From an uncultured Bacilli bacterium (lineage in GTDB: Bacteria > Bacillota_I > Bacilli_A > RFN20 > CAG-288), in contig CAKVBX010000020.1 in assembly GCA_934725685.1 (NCBI GenBank), positions 1-30,075 on the forward strand: a stretch of 30,075 nucleotides of DNA, in the 5' to 3' direction. Both the position numbers and the translations under genes were made by a program. The notes below the pieces were generated by a model. That model had not been told where the DNA came from, searched no databases, and was given only the letters and a program-made list of their open reading frames with translations. Of this stretch, positions 16,070 to 24,022 are shown in pieces. Positions within the stretch are counted from its first letter, which is position 1. Each line of letters opens with the position of its first letter.

Positions 16070-16107
16070 GAAAGAAACCAGCCCGAAGGCTGGCTTCTTT
16101 CTTTTTT
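16070..16107 (+). terminator. Intrinsic terminator after lipoprotein A
   Basis: CCAGCC (16078-16083) pairs with GGCTGG (16088-16093) around a CGAA tetraloop. The stem extends through GAAAGAA/TTCTTTC past one mismatch and is followed by six T residues. It starts 7 nt after the stop codon. Confidence 0.92.
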
Positions 16108-16111
16108 ATTA

Positions 16112-16125
16112 TGTATGCGCTTACA
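16112..16125 (+). promoter_or_regulatory. LacI/CcpA-like operator between the two lipoprotein genes
   Basis: TGTATGCGCTTACA matches the cre consensus at 13 of 14 positions in either orientation. The neighbouring bases add another TGTAAG half-site, giving CTTACA-A-TGTAAG at 16120-16132. Confidence 0.5.
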
Positions 16126-16268
16126 ATGTAAGTTGTTTTTTCTTTGCTCTCATAGAAAATGATTTGCTCTTTTCTGAAGCGAAAACAATTTAAAATATTG
16201 AAAAAAGCTTAAAATATCATGATTTCTATCTTATTTCTTCTAATTTTGATTTCATTGTGTGCCCTCTT

Positions 16269-16282
16269 GCTAACCGCTTACA
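16269..16282 (-). promoter_or_regulatory. LacI/CcpA-like operator upstream of lipoprotein B
   Basis: On the minus strand the site reads TGTAAGCGGTTAGC, 12 of 14 matches to the cre consensus. It ends 11 bp before the putative -35 of lipoprotein B. Confidence 0.5.
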
Positions 16283-16293
16283 TTAAAGCACAA

Positions 16294-16321
16294 TTGTTTT
16301 GGAAAAGGCGATTTCTATTAT
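16294..16321 (+). promoter_or_regulatory. Putative promoter of lipoprotein B
   Basis: The -35-like TTGTTT (16294-16299) is followed after 16 bp by TATTAT (16316-16321). This would give a leader of about 130 nt. Other AT-rich matches occur closer to the gene, so the call is tentative. Confidence 0.4.
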
Positions 16322-16462
16322 GATTTCGTTTTCTTTTGTTCAAAAAGCGAAGAAAAATACCATTTTTTCTTCATTTCCATTCATTGGGCAATGAAAAAAC
16401 AAAACTTTCCATCCTTTTTTATGATTGCAATAATCTTTTTATATCTCGGAGGTTATCAATCA

Positions 16463-19400
16463 ATGAAAAAGAAAAAAATAATGTTGACGGCAATTCTCAG
16501 CATGCTTCTGGTCGGCTGTGGAAATGCCACGAGTTCTGCAACGGAGACCACCCGTCCGACCGAAATTGCCACGGAAGCGCCGGCGACAGAGAAGCCGACT
16601 GTTCCGACCACGGACAGTGAACTTCCACCTATCACCAGTGATTCCGAGTCCTTACCGGATACTTCCGGAAGCGAAAGTTCCGGAACGACGGACGATGATC
16701 CTTATGATTCTCCATGGGGACAGGATATTGTCGATCTCATGCTTAAGCATCTTGGCAATCAGGTGCTTCCTTATGTGAACCTCGGCAAGAGCGTCGAAGG
16801 CAGCTGGAATGCCAGCAAGAGCGTTCTCACAATCATGGGTTCCATCAGCATCAGTAATAAGAAACTCCTTGAGATTTCGGATGCTTTCACCGATGCCGGT
16901 TACACCTGCTCGGAAGTCACGGCGGATAGCGTCACCATCACCGGTTCGAGTGAAACGACGCACATCTCTTTCAGTGTCGCAGAAGACAAGTATGGCTATG
17001 CAAATATGACGGTCACCTATGATGAGCCGTTTGATCCGACCACTGCCGATGCCTGGAACGAAGACGTCAAGGCTGCTTTCGACAAGTATCTCGACGGCCA
17101 TGCCATTCCGTATGTCTATCTCGGTACGGCAAACAACATGAATGTGTCCTGGACAACCGGTTCGAGAACCCTTGTCATCCGCGGTGGAAAGTGGGAAGAA
17201 TCCGTCCCTGTCCAGGCAGAGGCTGCTTTTGCAGGCTATGAGATGACGAAGACTGTCGATGCGCAGGGAAGAACTTATCTTGTTTTCACAAAGACCTTCG
17301 AGGACGGCTGCAAACTGGATGTCACCGTCTATGCGACAAGCAGCAAAACTGATCCGCTTGCCGATATCAACATCACGTTCTCCGAAGTCTTCGATGTGAC
17401 GACGGGCGGTACGACCTGGAAGGATGATGTCAAGACAAAGATCAACACCTTCGACAATCACGAGGTTCCATATATCTACCTCGGTACGAAGAATCCGACG
17501 GCCACTGCGACAGGTACCACCGTGACGGTTACCGGCTATGATTTCACCGAACAGGTCATCGCTTCCGCGAAAAAGCAGTTTGAAGATGCAGGATGGGAGA
17601 CCTATCTCGGATCTTCTACCTATGGCAATACGATCTTCGCCCTCCATACTTATGAGGATGGCTGCACGATTCAGGCGCAGGTCCGTTCCAACAACACGGT
17701 CCCGACTTCCGGTAAGGCTGTCCTTGTCCTCAATCACTATGGCAAACTGACAGTTCCCGCTGATGCGACGGACTGGGATGAGGCGACAAAGGCGGCGATG
17801 GCGGACAAACTTGTCGGTCATCAGATTCCGTATACGTATATCGGTGCCACCATCAAGACCTCTTTCGACACTTCCGCGAAGACTCTGAAACTGACCGGCG
17901 ACAAATTCAATCCGACCATGATCGACAACTATAAGGACGTCCTCACCAAGGCGGACTATACCGTCACGATGTCGACCAATACCTACGGCAGAGTGCTGAC
18001 TGGTGTCCAGGAGACGGATGCCGGTGTCATGACCGTCACTTTCGCGACGCCTTACTCCACCGGTTCTGCCATAATCACTGCCACGTACCGTGAAGCATTC
18101 TCCGTTCCGAGCGATGGCGCCTGGACGACAGACGCCGAAGATGCAATGAAGACTGCATTGGACGGCTATGTCTTCCCCTATTTCTATCTCGGTTCCTCTT
18201 CTCCTGTCGTGACTGCAACCCGTACGGATGACGGCATTGTCACCATCGTCGGCGGCGCCTGGAACGATCAAATGATCGATTTCTTCAAAAAAGCGTTAGC
18301 CAGTGATACCGCCCTTAACTGGGAAATGATCGATGACGGATACACTTCCAACACCTTTGAGGCACAGGCCACGAATGAGAAAGGCGATCTTTACATCGCA
18401 AAGCTGTCCAAGGAAACCAAAGGAAACGGCCAGCTTTACATCCGCAGAAAAGTCGCTTTTGATGCGGATATGATAACCGCATGGTCGGAAGCGGACAATA
18501 ACGCCATTAAACAGGTCCTCGCCGGTCATGAGATGCCTTTCATCAATCTCGGCTCGAAGGAATATGATGTGACGGCCGGCTCATCGACGTCTCTTCCCTA
18601 TCGAATCACGGTTGCAGCCAAGGAATATGCCACTTATGACACAAAGATTCTCGATGCTGCCGAAAAGACCTATCAGGCAGATGGCTGGACGCTTGTAAGA
18701 GGCGTCAACACTTATGGAGACTGCCTCTACGGCATGAAGAAGTTCGATGACGGCAATACTGTCCGCTTCGTTGTTGAAAAAGCCGGAACGGCAGAATATG
18801 CCGAACCGAGAGTCGTCTATTATCTCGACGTCCCGTTCCTTGATGCAAAAGCCGAGGGCTACGACTGGAATCTCACGGCTACTTATAAGGCCAACATTAC
18901 CAATTCTATCGGTGAGGTTGACGTTCCGAAGCTCTTCTTAGGAACCGATTCCACGGTCAAGACCACCAAAGGCACCAATATTGTGACAATCACCGGAACA
19001 CTCAACAAGAACAATGCACAGGGCGGAAAAGGCAACAACGGCTATGTTCTTAAAGCGGAAGAGGATCTCAAGGCGGCTGGCTTCACGACAAAGTTTGCCA
19101 TTCTCTCCACCAACAATTTCTCCTCTGTCACTGCGACCAAGGTGATTGACGGAAAGACGATGAAGATTACTTATACTATCAGCTCCACCGCCATCACGAT
19201 GAAGGTCTCCTATACGGACGGCTATGAAGAGAGCGAAGCCCTCAACTGGGATAAGAGCATCCTTGCCGATATGAAAGCCAACTTCGGCGGCCATGTCATT
19301 CCGTTCTTCCAAACCGGTAAAGAAAAGCCGACAGCATCCTTCAGCAATACGCATGGTACCTACTCGATGACAATGACTGGCGGTATCTTCGATGATTCCA

Positions 19401-19624
19401 TCTACGCCAGTGCGGAAAAAGCCTTCAAGGCAGATGACTCCTTCGGAAACGAATGGACCATCGGTTATGACTACGCCTATAACTCTTCGATGGATAAGGT
19501 CATCAAGACCTTGACTGCCTCTGTCACGGATAAGACGACCGGAAAGACGATGGTTGTTAAAGTTTCCTATACTCCGGACACTGTCGGTGATCCGATTACG
19601 AAGGTTACTGCATTCTACTTCTGA
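16463..19624 (+). CDS. Giant surface lipoprotein with eight ~120-residue repeats (copy B)
   Basis: I start this gene at ATG 16463 because CGGAGG lies 10 nt upstream and because the product then begins with a proper lipoprotein signal (basic MKKKK, hydrophobic core, lipobox LVGC at Cys19). An in-frame ATG at 16391 would bury that signal. The product is 1053 residues: a Thr/Pro/Ser/Glu linker (20-84), then eight units starting at Trp 85, 198, 319, 438, 554, 674, 802 and 929. The architecture matches lipoprotein A. The first three unit spacings (113, 121, 119) are the same in both, shared phrases such as YDEPFDP precede the second unit in both, and both end in an aromatic YF. This indicates duplication of a whole eight-unit gene. 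The function is unknown; repeat architecture and anchoring suggest binding of an extracellular ligand or a surface layer role. Confidence 0.9.
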   Translation: MKKKKIMLTAILSMLLVGCGNATSSATETTRPTEIATEAPATEKPTVPTTDSELPPITSDSESLPDTSGSESSGTTDDDPYDSPWGQDIVDLMLKHLGNQVLPYVNLGKSVEGSWNASKSVLTIMGSISISNKKLLEISDAFTDAGYTCSEVTADSVTITGSSETTHISFSVAEDKYGYANMTVTYDEPFDPTTADAWNEDVKAAFDKYLDGHAIPYVYLGTANNMNVSWTTGSRTLVIRGGKWEESVPVQAEAAFAGYEMTKTVDAQGRTYLVFTKTFEDGCKLDVTVYATSSKTDPLADINITFSEVFDVTTGGTTWKDDVKTKINTFDNHEVPYIYLGTKNPTATATGTTVTVTGYDFTEQVIASAKKQFEDAGWETYLGSSTYGNTIFALHTYEDGCTIQAQVRSNNTVPTSGKAVLVLNHYGKLTVPADATDWDEATKAAMADKLVGHQIPYTYIGATIKTSFDTSAKTLKLTGDKFNPTMIDNYKDVLTKADYTVTMSTNTYGRVLTGVQETDAGVMTVTFATPYSTGSAIITATYREAFSVPSDGAWTTDAEDAMKTALDGYVFPYFYLGSSSPVVTATRTDDGIVTIVGGAWNDQMIDFFKKALASDTALNWEMIDDGYTSNTFEAQATNEKGDLYIAKLSKETKGNGQLYIRRKVAFDADMITAWSEADNNAIKQVLAGHEMPFINLGSKEYDVTAGSSTSLPYRITVAAKEYATYDTKILDAAEKTYQADGWTLVRGVNTYGDCLYGMKKFDDGNTVRFVVEKAGTAEYAEPRVVYYLDVPFLDAKAEGYDWNLTATYKANITNSIGEVDVPKLFLGTDSTVKTTKGTNIVTITGTLNKNNAQGGKGNNGYVLKAEEDLKAAGFTTKFAILSTNNFSSVTATKVIDGKTMKITYTISSTAITMKVSYTDGYEESEALNWDKSILADMKANFGGHVIPFFQTGKEKPTASFSNTHGTYSMTMTGGIFDDSIYASAEKAFKADDSFGNEWTIGYDYAYNSSMDKVIKTLTASVTDKTTGKTMVVKVSYTPDTVGDPITKVTAFYF
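16715..19621 (+). repeat. Eight diverged protein-level repeats in lipoprotein B
   Basis: Unit spacings are 113, 121, 119, 116, 120, 128 and 127 residues, with 125 to the end. Unit openings include HAIPYVYLG, HEVPYIYLG, HQIPYTYIG and YVFPYFYLG. The seventh and eighth units are the most divergent (VPKLFLG and VIPFFQTG). Confidence 0.85.
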
Positions 19625-19637
19625 GCTATGTGATATG

Positions 19638-19673
19638 AGAAAAGAGGACTCCCTCCGGGGAGCCCTCTTTTCT
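19638..19673. terminator. Terminator between lipoprotein B and the AlbA_2 gene
   Basis: AGAAAAGAGG (19638-19647) pairs with CCTCTTTTCT (19664-19673); inside, CTCCC pairs with GGGAG around a TCCG loop, with one A-C mismatch between the two stems. It begins 13 nt after the stop of lipoprotein B, and its T-rich arm gives a U-rich end in that direction. It may also stop minus-strand transcripts coming from the AlbA_2 gene. Confidence 0.8.
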
Positions 19674-19699
19674 GTCTGCATCAATAATTCTTAGCAAAA

Positions 19700-19797
19700 C
19701 ATATTTCTAGATGTTTCTAGGAAAATATTTCGATAACTATCGGCATTTTACGAATTCAGTCTTTTATCATTTCTAGATATTTCTAGATAATTTCTAG
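19700..19797. repeat. 98-bp direct repeat, copy 1 (downstream of the AlbA_2 gene)
   Basis: Identical to 21315-21412 at 93 of 98 positions by direct reading, in the same orientation. It contains five TTTCTAG motifs starting at 19704, 19714, 19770, 19780 and 19791, and a small dyad CGATA-AC-TATCG (19731-19742). The stop codon of the AlbA_2 gene (TAG, minus strand) lies in the last TTTCTAG. Confidence 0.93.
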
Positions 19798-21275
19798 TCA
19801 TTTCTTCTGCGATAAGGGTCAATCAGTTCACGATTGGTCAAATAATGATTTGCTTTTCCAATCTGCTTTTTGAAGAGATATCCTTTTTCTACTAGTTTTT
19901 CCAGGATATCTTTTCTGAGGTGAGTGGATGGCGTGATATTGAGGAACATACCGATTTCTATGATGCTTCTGCTTTTCCAGAAACAGCAGGATAATATTTT
20001 CTCGTCGTAAGGGGAGACGATATCACTGACAAGATGGATGTCAGGGTACGGATTGTCCTTACCGATGACACCTTCCCGGTAAGTGAGGTCAGGCAAAGTC
20101 AGGGTGAAGAAATCATCGTTGGATGTCACAAAGGGCTGATGCGAAGGGGAGGCATTTCTGTATTCTTCTGCAATCTTATCAAATCCCGTCCCTTTTGCTT
20201 CCATGTAGTGGACAGCCTCTAGTATTCTGCAGATGGCTTCATTTCGCCGTTTCGGCAGAATGGCGGCGATGTTTTTTTCCTGTTCGAGACGTTTTCCTCC
20301 AATCAGAGATCCAGGCGATGTGATTTCAAGTCGATCCGGGAAGATGTCCACCTGAATTTCGGAACCGGCGATGAAATAGTTGCGGTGTGCGAAAGCGTTG
20401 ACGATTCCCTCAAAGAGGGCGCGACTCGGATAGGAAGATAAATCGATTCGGCTTGTCGCTGTCTTCTGATAACCTACGGTGGAGTGATTCTTGACAAATT
20501 CGACTGCCTTGTTGATGATGGTGAGGAGGCATCCACGATAGGTTTCAGAAGCCAATACGACATCACCTCCTTTATTGAATCCGGAGAATTTGGATGCCTT
20601 GATTAAGGTGATGTCATCTACATTGTCGTCCTTAAAAAGCAACCCTCCCTTGGTCAGTCTGTCGTTGCCGTCGAGAATTCCGATGGACTCGAGCAGTTTA
20701 TTGTTGAAGCTCTTTCCAGGATTGGCTTTCACAAATTCGTCTTTGAGTGCCTGAAATTTGTCTTCATCGTAAGGAATGTCGGTATTGACAGAATCGTAGG
20801 AGATTCTTGTGCTTTTGATCACGAGATTGGCAATCTGCTCCGGCGTAGCAATTTTTGCACGGCCGAACTGACGGATGAAACAGGCCGGAATACCATTCGT
20901 ATGGACATAAACCGGCGTATTCTGATTTTTCTCGACGTCGATTCGAAGGAGATATTTTCCTGGCATCGCTGTGCCTACTGCTATTTCTTGGAGTGTCAAA
21001 TCAATCGTGGGTTCGATGCGCTCCTCTACTTTCTGATAAATGAGTCTTGTTGTGGCATCGATTTCCTGATGTGTCATCGGTTCGATTTCGTGGGTTGCAT
21101 CATTGACGCCGACAAAAATGGTGCCGCCCTGGTTGTTGGCAAAAGCGACAATTTCTTTCAGCCATTTTAATTCATTGTCTTCCTTGTTCTTGTCTAAGCC
21201 TGTCATCAGGCGGGCCTTGAATTCTGTCGTATAGTTTTCGATATCCTGTTCCGGAATGATTTCTTTGAACTGCAT
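19794..21275 (-). CDS. AlbA_2 / ATP-binding HTH transcriptional regulator
   Basis: The 493-residue protein has an N-terminal AlbA_2 (Schlafen-like DNA-binding) domain (about 15-135) with the typical EFK (18-20) and AFANNQGGTIFVGVND (44-59). A middle ATPase-like domain contains EGIVNAFAHRNY, matching the conserved N-box (usually ALVNA..HRDY) of the HATPase_c_4 class, followed by IFPDRLEITSPG (about residues 285-325). The C-terminal 70 or so residues look like a winged helix (ILEKLVEKGYLFKKQ). Such proteins are widespread and annotated as putative regulators or DNA-binding proteins; few have been studied. GAGG lies 9 nt before the start. The gene sits alone between two copies of a 98-bp direct repeat, so the pair of repeats and the gene look like a unit; self-regulation through the repeats is plausible but inferred. 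Confidence 0.88.
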   Translation of the reverse strand: MQFKEIIPEQDIENYTTEFKARLMTGLDKNKEDNELKWLKEIVAFANNQGGTIFVGVNDATHEIEPMTHQEIDATTRLIYQKVEERIEPTIDLTLQEIAVGTAMPGKYLLRIDVEKNQNTPVYVHTNGIPACFIRQFGRAKIATPEQIANLVIKSTRISYDSVNTDIPYDEDKFQALKDEFVKANPGKSFNNKLLESIGILDGNDRLTKGGLLFKDDNVDDITLIKASKFSGFNKGGDVVLASETYRGCLLTIINKAVEFVKNHSTVGYQKTATSRIDLSSYPSRALFEGIVNAFAHRNYFIAGSEIQVDIFPDRLEITSPGSLIGGKRLEQEKNIAAILPKRRNEAICRILEAVHYMEAKGTGFDKIAEEYRNASPSHQPFVTSNDDFFTLTLPDLTYREGVIGKDNPYPDIHLVSDIVSPYDEKILSCCFWKSRSIIEIGMFLNITPSTHLRKDILEKLVEKGYLFKKQIGKANHYLTNRELIDPYRRRND

Positions 21276-21314
21276 AGCGTTTCCTCACTGGTAATAGTTT
21301 ACGACATTCAAAGG

Positions 21315-21412
21315 CATATTTCTAGATGTTTCTAGGAAAATATTTTGATAACTATCGGCATTTTATAAATCAAGTCTTTTATCATTTCTAGATATTTCTA
21401 GATAATTTCTAG
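21315..21412. repeat. 98-bp direct repeat, copy 2 (upstream of the AlbA_2 gene)
   Basis: Second copy of the repeat at 19700-19797, 1615 bp away. Five TTTCTAG motifs start at 21319, 21329, 21385, 21395 and 21406, spaced 10, 56, 10 and 11 bp, so close neighbours sit on the same face of the helix. Differences from copy 1 lie at 21346, 21366, 21367, 21371 and 21372. This copy forms the promoter region of the AlbA_2 gene, whose ATG is at 21275. Confidence 0.93.
21345..21373 (-). promoter_or_regulatory. Putative promoter of the AlbA_2 gene inside repeat copy 2
   Basis: On the minus strand TTGATT (21373-21368) and TATCAA (21350-21345) are separated by 17 bp. The TTTCTAG clusters flank it on both sides. 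The same positions in copy 1 read TGAATT and TATCGA, so the matching promoter there is weaker. Confidence 0.4.
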
Positions 21413-21431
21413 ATAGTTTTATGCCCGGAAA

Positions 21432-21471
21432 ACAATAGAAAATCGGCTCCGCCTTAGAGGACGGAACCGAT
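21432..21471 (-). terminator. Terminator of the GH3/GPH/GH78 operon
   Basis: In the minus-strand transcript ATCGGTTCCG (21471-21462) pairs with CGGAGCCGAT (21451-21442), with one G-U pair, followed by TTTTC. It begins 10 nt after the GH78 stop codon. Confidence 0.75.
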
Positions 21472-21481
21472 AGAGAATCGA

Positions 21482-24022
21482 TCAGAGCGGATAGGAGAAG
21501 GTATAGTCGCCGGCTTCAAGATGTTGATTGTTTCCCTGATAGGAGAAGTCCGCTTCGCAGTTGCTAGGGACAGAGATGTGGAAGAAGACCGTATCCTCCT
21601 TGATTTCCCATGCGGAAATGATCTTTCCGTAGTGGGAGACATAACTGCCTTTGGCCCAGGGAACGCTCTTGTCGACACAGGGACAGACGAGGAAACGATT
21701 CGGAGCGATGACCTTGATGCCGAGCATGCCGGAGAAGAGCCATTCGACCATGGCGCCCTTGGAATAGTGGTTCAGCGAGCAGATTCCTTTGTCGGAATGT
21801 TCTCCTTCCCATCCTTCCCAGATGGTGCCGGTGTCGTTTTTGGCCATGTAGAGCCAACCCGGCATCTCTTCGTTGAGGAGGAGCTTATAAGCATACTTCG
21901 GATCGATATCCTGTAAGACATCGAGGATGAACGGGGTGGAGAGGAATCCGGTTCCGAGTCTCCAGTGGTAGTGATCGAGGGCTTCGATGAGACGCTGTTT
22001 TGCAAACGCAGTCTGTTCTTCGGTGAGCAGGTTGAGTTTCAAGGGACGGACAAGCTTGGCCTGCCTATCGGTATCGAGGGTGTAATCCTTCTTGGTGACG
22101 AGTTCCTGGTAGGCCAATTTCACGCCGTTACGATACTGCTTCAACAGAGCCATGTTTTCCTTGCGACCGATGATTTCGGAAATTTTCATCATGGTGTCGA
22201 GGACAAAGACGGTATAGGCCATCGATTCTTCCGGATGTGGCATAGCGAAGTCGAGCCAGGAAGGCTCTTTGACATCGATTGGTTCCGCCCATTCACCGTA
22301 TGATTGTCCGGTGTTGACACCATATTTTCTGTTCTTCTTGGAGAGGTGGAGGGGTTTGGCGTAGAGGACGTAGATGCCTTTCGCTCTCCCGGTTCTCTTG
22401 ATCATGAACTTGGCATACTTCATCATGCGGTCATAGTTGTCCTCAAGGATTTTTCTGTCGCCGTATTTCACATACATGCGGTAAGGCGTGAGGACCCCGA
22501 CATCGGCCCAGCCGACACTGCCGTTCATGACATTCATGAACCAGTCTTCAGCGGAATAAGGGGCAATCTGCGGAAGGCAGCCGCTCTTTTCCTGGCGGTC
22601 AAAGACATCGCGGATGTGCTTTCTGGTGAAGGCGGCATAATCGGAAAGATAAGAGGCTGTCGGGAAGAAGACCTGCGAGTCTCCGGTCCAGCCCATTCGT
22701 TCTCTTGTCGGACAATCCGTCGGGATGTCGACAGAGTTGCTTTTCATAGAATTGATGGTATTGCGGTAGAAAATGTTGATGAGATTGTTGGCGGAAGAGA
22801 AGGTGGAAGTATCTTCGATGTCGGAGTGGATGGCAATCTGATGGATGTGGAAATTCTTGACGCCTTTGCTCATTCTGACCGTCGCATAGCGGAAGCCGCC
22901 GTAGAAGAAGCGGGTATGATAGACGTTTGTTCCTTCCTTGCAGGTGAGATGGACTTCCTGAAGCGGGGTTTTCTTTCCTTTGCGGACGCACTGGACATTC
23001 TTTAGGGTTACTTCTTTCTTTTCGTCGATGAGTTCGCCTAAGACGACATCGATGTGCGCTCCTTTTTCCGCTTCGGCTTCCATGGTGATATAGCCGGCCG
23101 TGTTGCGGACAAACTCATAGGTGGTATCGCTGTCTTTTTCATAGACTTTGATCGGGTCCGTCGGTGCTTCCTCGATGACAGGGACGTTGTCGCTACTCGA
23201 GATAAGACCTTTGTAGTTTGTCTCCTTGGCAAAACGGGTGAAGGAAGGCGTGAGGTTCATGTCGACGGTTTCGCCGTCCTTGAGGTCGGCGAAAAGAATC
23301 GGGGTGTTATTGTCCCAGTAGGTATCTTTGTCGGAGAGGACCTTCTCATTTCCGCACTCGAGCTGGAAGAGAAGCTTGGTTTCCGTTCCGAAGACACAGG
23401 TGAAACCTTTGGCGCCGATGCTTCCGCGGTACCAGCCATCCGCCAGAAGGACGTGAATGGTGTTTTTTCCGGGGTGGAGGTAGGAAGTGACATCGTAAGT
23501 ATCCATCTGGACGCGGACTCTGTAATCGGTAGAACCGGGGGCGAGGATGTGATTGGAAACCTTCACCCCATTGAGATAGACTTCATAGAGACCTAAGGCA
23601 GAAATATAGAGGAAGGACTGGGGAATCTTGTCGACATGGAATTCCTTGAAGAAGCAGTCCACGGGATAGCGGCGTTTTTTGCTGGCTTTGTAGTTTCCTT
23701 TGATCCAACGGGCGGAGAGCTCCTCTCTCTTGGGGAGGAAGGAAAAATAGGCTTCTTCGGATTCCGCTTCGTTTCCCTCTCCGTCAGAGACTCTCACTTT
23801 CCAGGTGATGTAGTCTCTTTCTTTTCTTTCTTCGGGATAGAGAACTTCCATCCGGTCGGAATTGGCCGGAATGGATTTCTCTTCTCCACCATTGACACGG
23901 TAGAGGACTTCTGCCTTTTTCTGTTTTTTCACGCCATCGAGTGTCCAGGAGAGGGAAGGATGATCAATGTCGATTCCCAATGGATTATTGAGATATTCAG
24001 TTCTGAGATGCTGGATTTTCAT
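21482..24022 (-). CDS. GH78 alpha-L-rhamnosidase
   Basis: Hydrolyses terminal alpha-L-rhamnose from glycosides, by inversion. The N-terminus has the GH78 opening (EYLNNPLGIDIDHPSLSW), then a beta-sandwich region (about 100-380, with LGLYEVYLNG and LLADGWYRG), an (alpha/alpha)6 catalytic barrel (about 400-765) and a C-terminal beta domain. The catalytic motif DCPTRERMGWTGD gives D436, E441 (expected general acid) and D448; the second acid is E736 in GTIWEGWEG, with SLNHYSKGAMVEWLF after it. At 846 residues the length is typical. There is no signal peptide, so it works in the cytoplasm on imported substrate. Its start overlaps the end of the transporter gene by 26 bp, so the genes are co-translated. 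It is last in the operon and is followed by a terminator. Confidence 0.95.
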   Translation of the reverse strand: MKIQHLRTEYLNNPLGIDIDHPSLSWTLDGVKKQKKAEVLYRVNGGEEKSIPANSDRMEVLYPEERKERDYITWKVRVSDGEGNEAESEEAYFSFLPKREELSARWIKGNYKASKKRRYPVDCFFKEFHVDKIPQSFLYISALGLYEVYLNGVKVSNHILAPGSTDYRVRVQMDTYDVTSYLHPGKNTIHVLLADGWYRGSIGAKGFTCVFGTETKLLFQLECGNEKVLSDKDTYWDNNTPILFADLKDGETVDMNLTPSFTRFAKETNYKGLISSSDNVPVIEEAPTDPIKVYEKDSDTTYEFVRNTAGYITMEAEAEKGAHIDVVLGELIDEKKEVTLKNVQCVRKGKKTPLQEVHLTCKEGTNVYHTRFFYGGFRYATVRMSKGVKNFHIHQIAIHSDIEDTSTFSSANNLINIFYRNTINSMKSNSVDIPTDCPTRERMGWTGDSQVFFPTASYLSDYAAFTRKHIRDVFDRQEKSGCLPQIAPYSAEDWFMNVMNGSVGWADVGVLTPYRMYVKYGDRKILEDNYDRMMKYAKFMIKRTGRAKGIYVLYAKPLHLSKKNRKYGVNTGQSYGEWAEPIDVKEPSWLDFAMPHPEESMAYTVFVLDTMMKISEIIGRKENMALLKQYRNGVKLAYQELVTKKDYTLDTDRQAKLVRPLKLNLLTEEQTAFAKQRLIEALDHYHWRLGTGFLSTPFILDVLQDIDPKYAYKLLLNEEMPGWLYMAKNDTGTIWEGWEGEHSDKGICSLNHYSKGAMVEWLFSGMLGIKVIAPNRFLVCPCVDKSVPWAKGSYVSHYGKIISAWEIKEDTVFFHISVPSNCEADFSYQGNNQHLEAGDYTFSYPL

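Larger units (their letters stand above)
16108..16462 (+). other. AT-rich intergenic region upstream of lipoprotein B
   Basis: No gene is seen here. The region holds two LacI/CcpA-like operators (16112-16125 and 16269-16282), a putative promoter (16294-16321) and about 130 nt of leader before the ATG at 16463. Its composition matches the region upstream of the first lipoprotein gene. Confidence 0.5.

Noticed and set aside
16652..18271. Minus-strand open frame of 539 codons inside lipoprotein B
   Set aside because: Same reason; the plus-strand gene has a signal peptide, repeats and a terminator, and the antisense frame has none. Its length comes from the codon bias of the repeats.
13199..19621. 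Lipoprotein repeats as a recent slippage-type tandem array
   Set aside because: The units are strongly diverged in DNA and of unequal length, so the array is ancient and not a phase-variable tandem repeat.
19700..21412. The TTTCTAG repeats as a CRISPR array or plasmid-type origin
   Set aside because: The motifs are 7 bp with 10-11 bp periods and no unique spacers, and no cas, rep or initiator gene is nearby; an operator array fits better.
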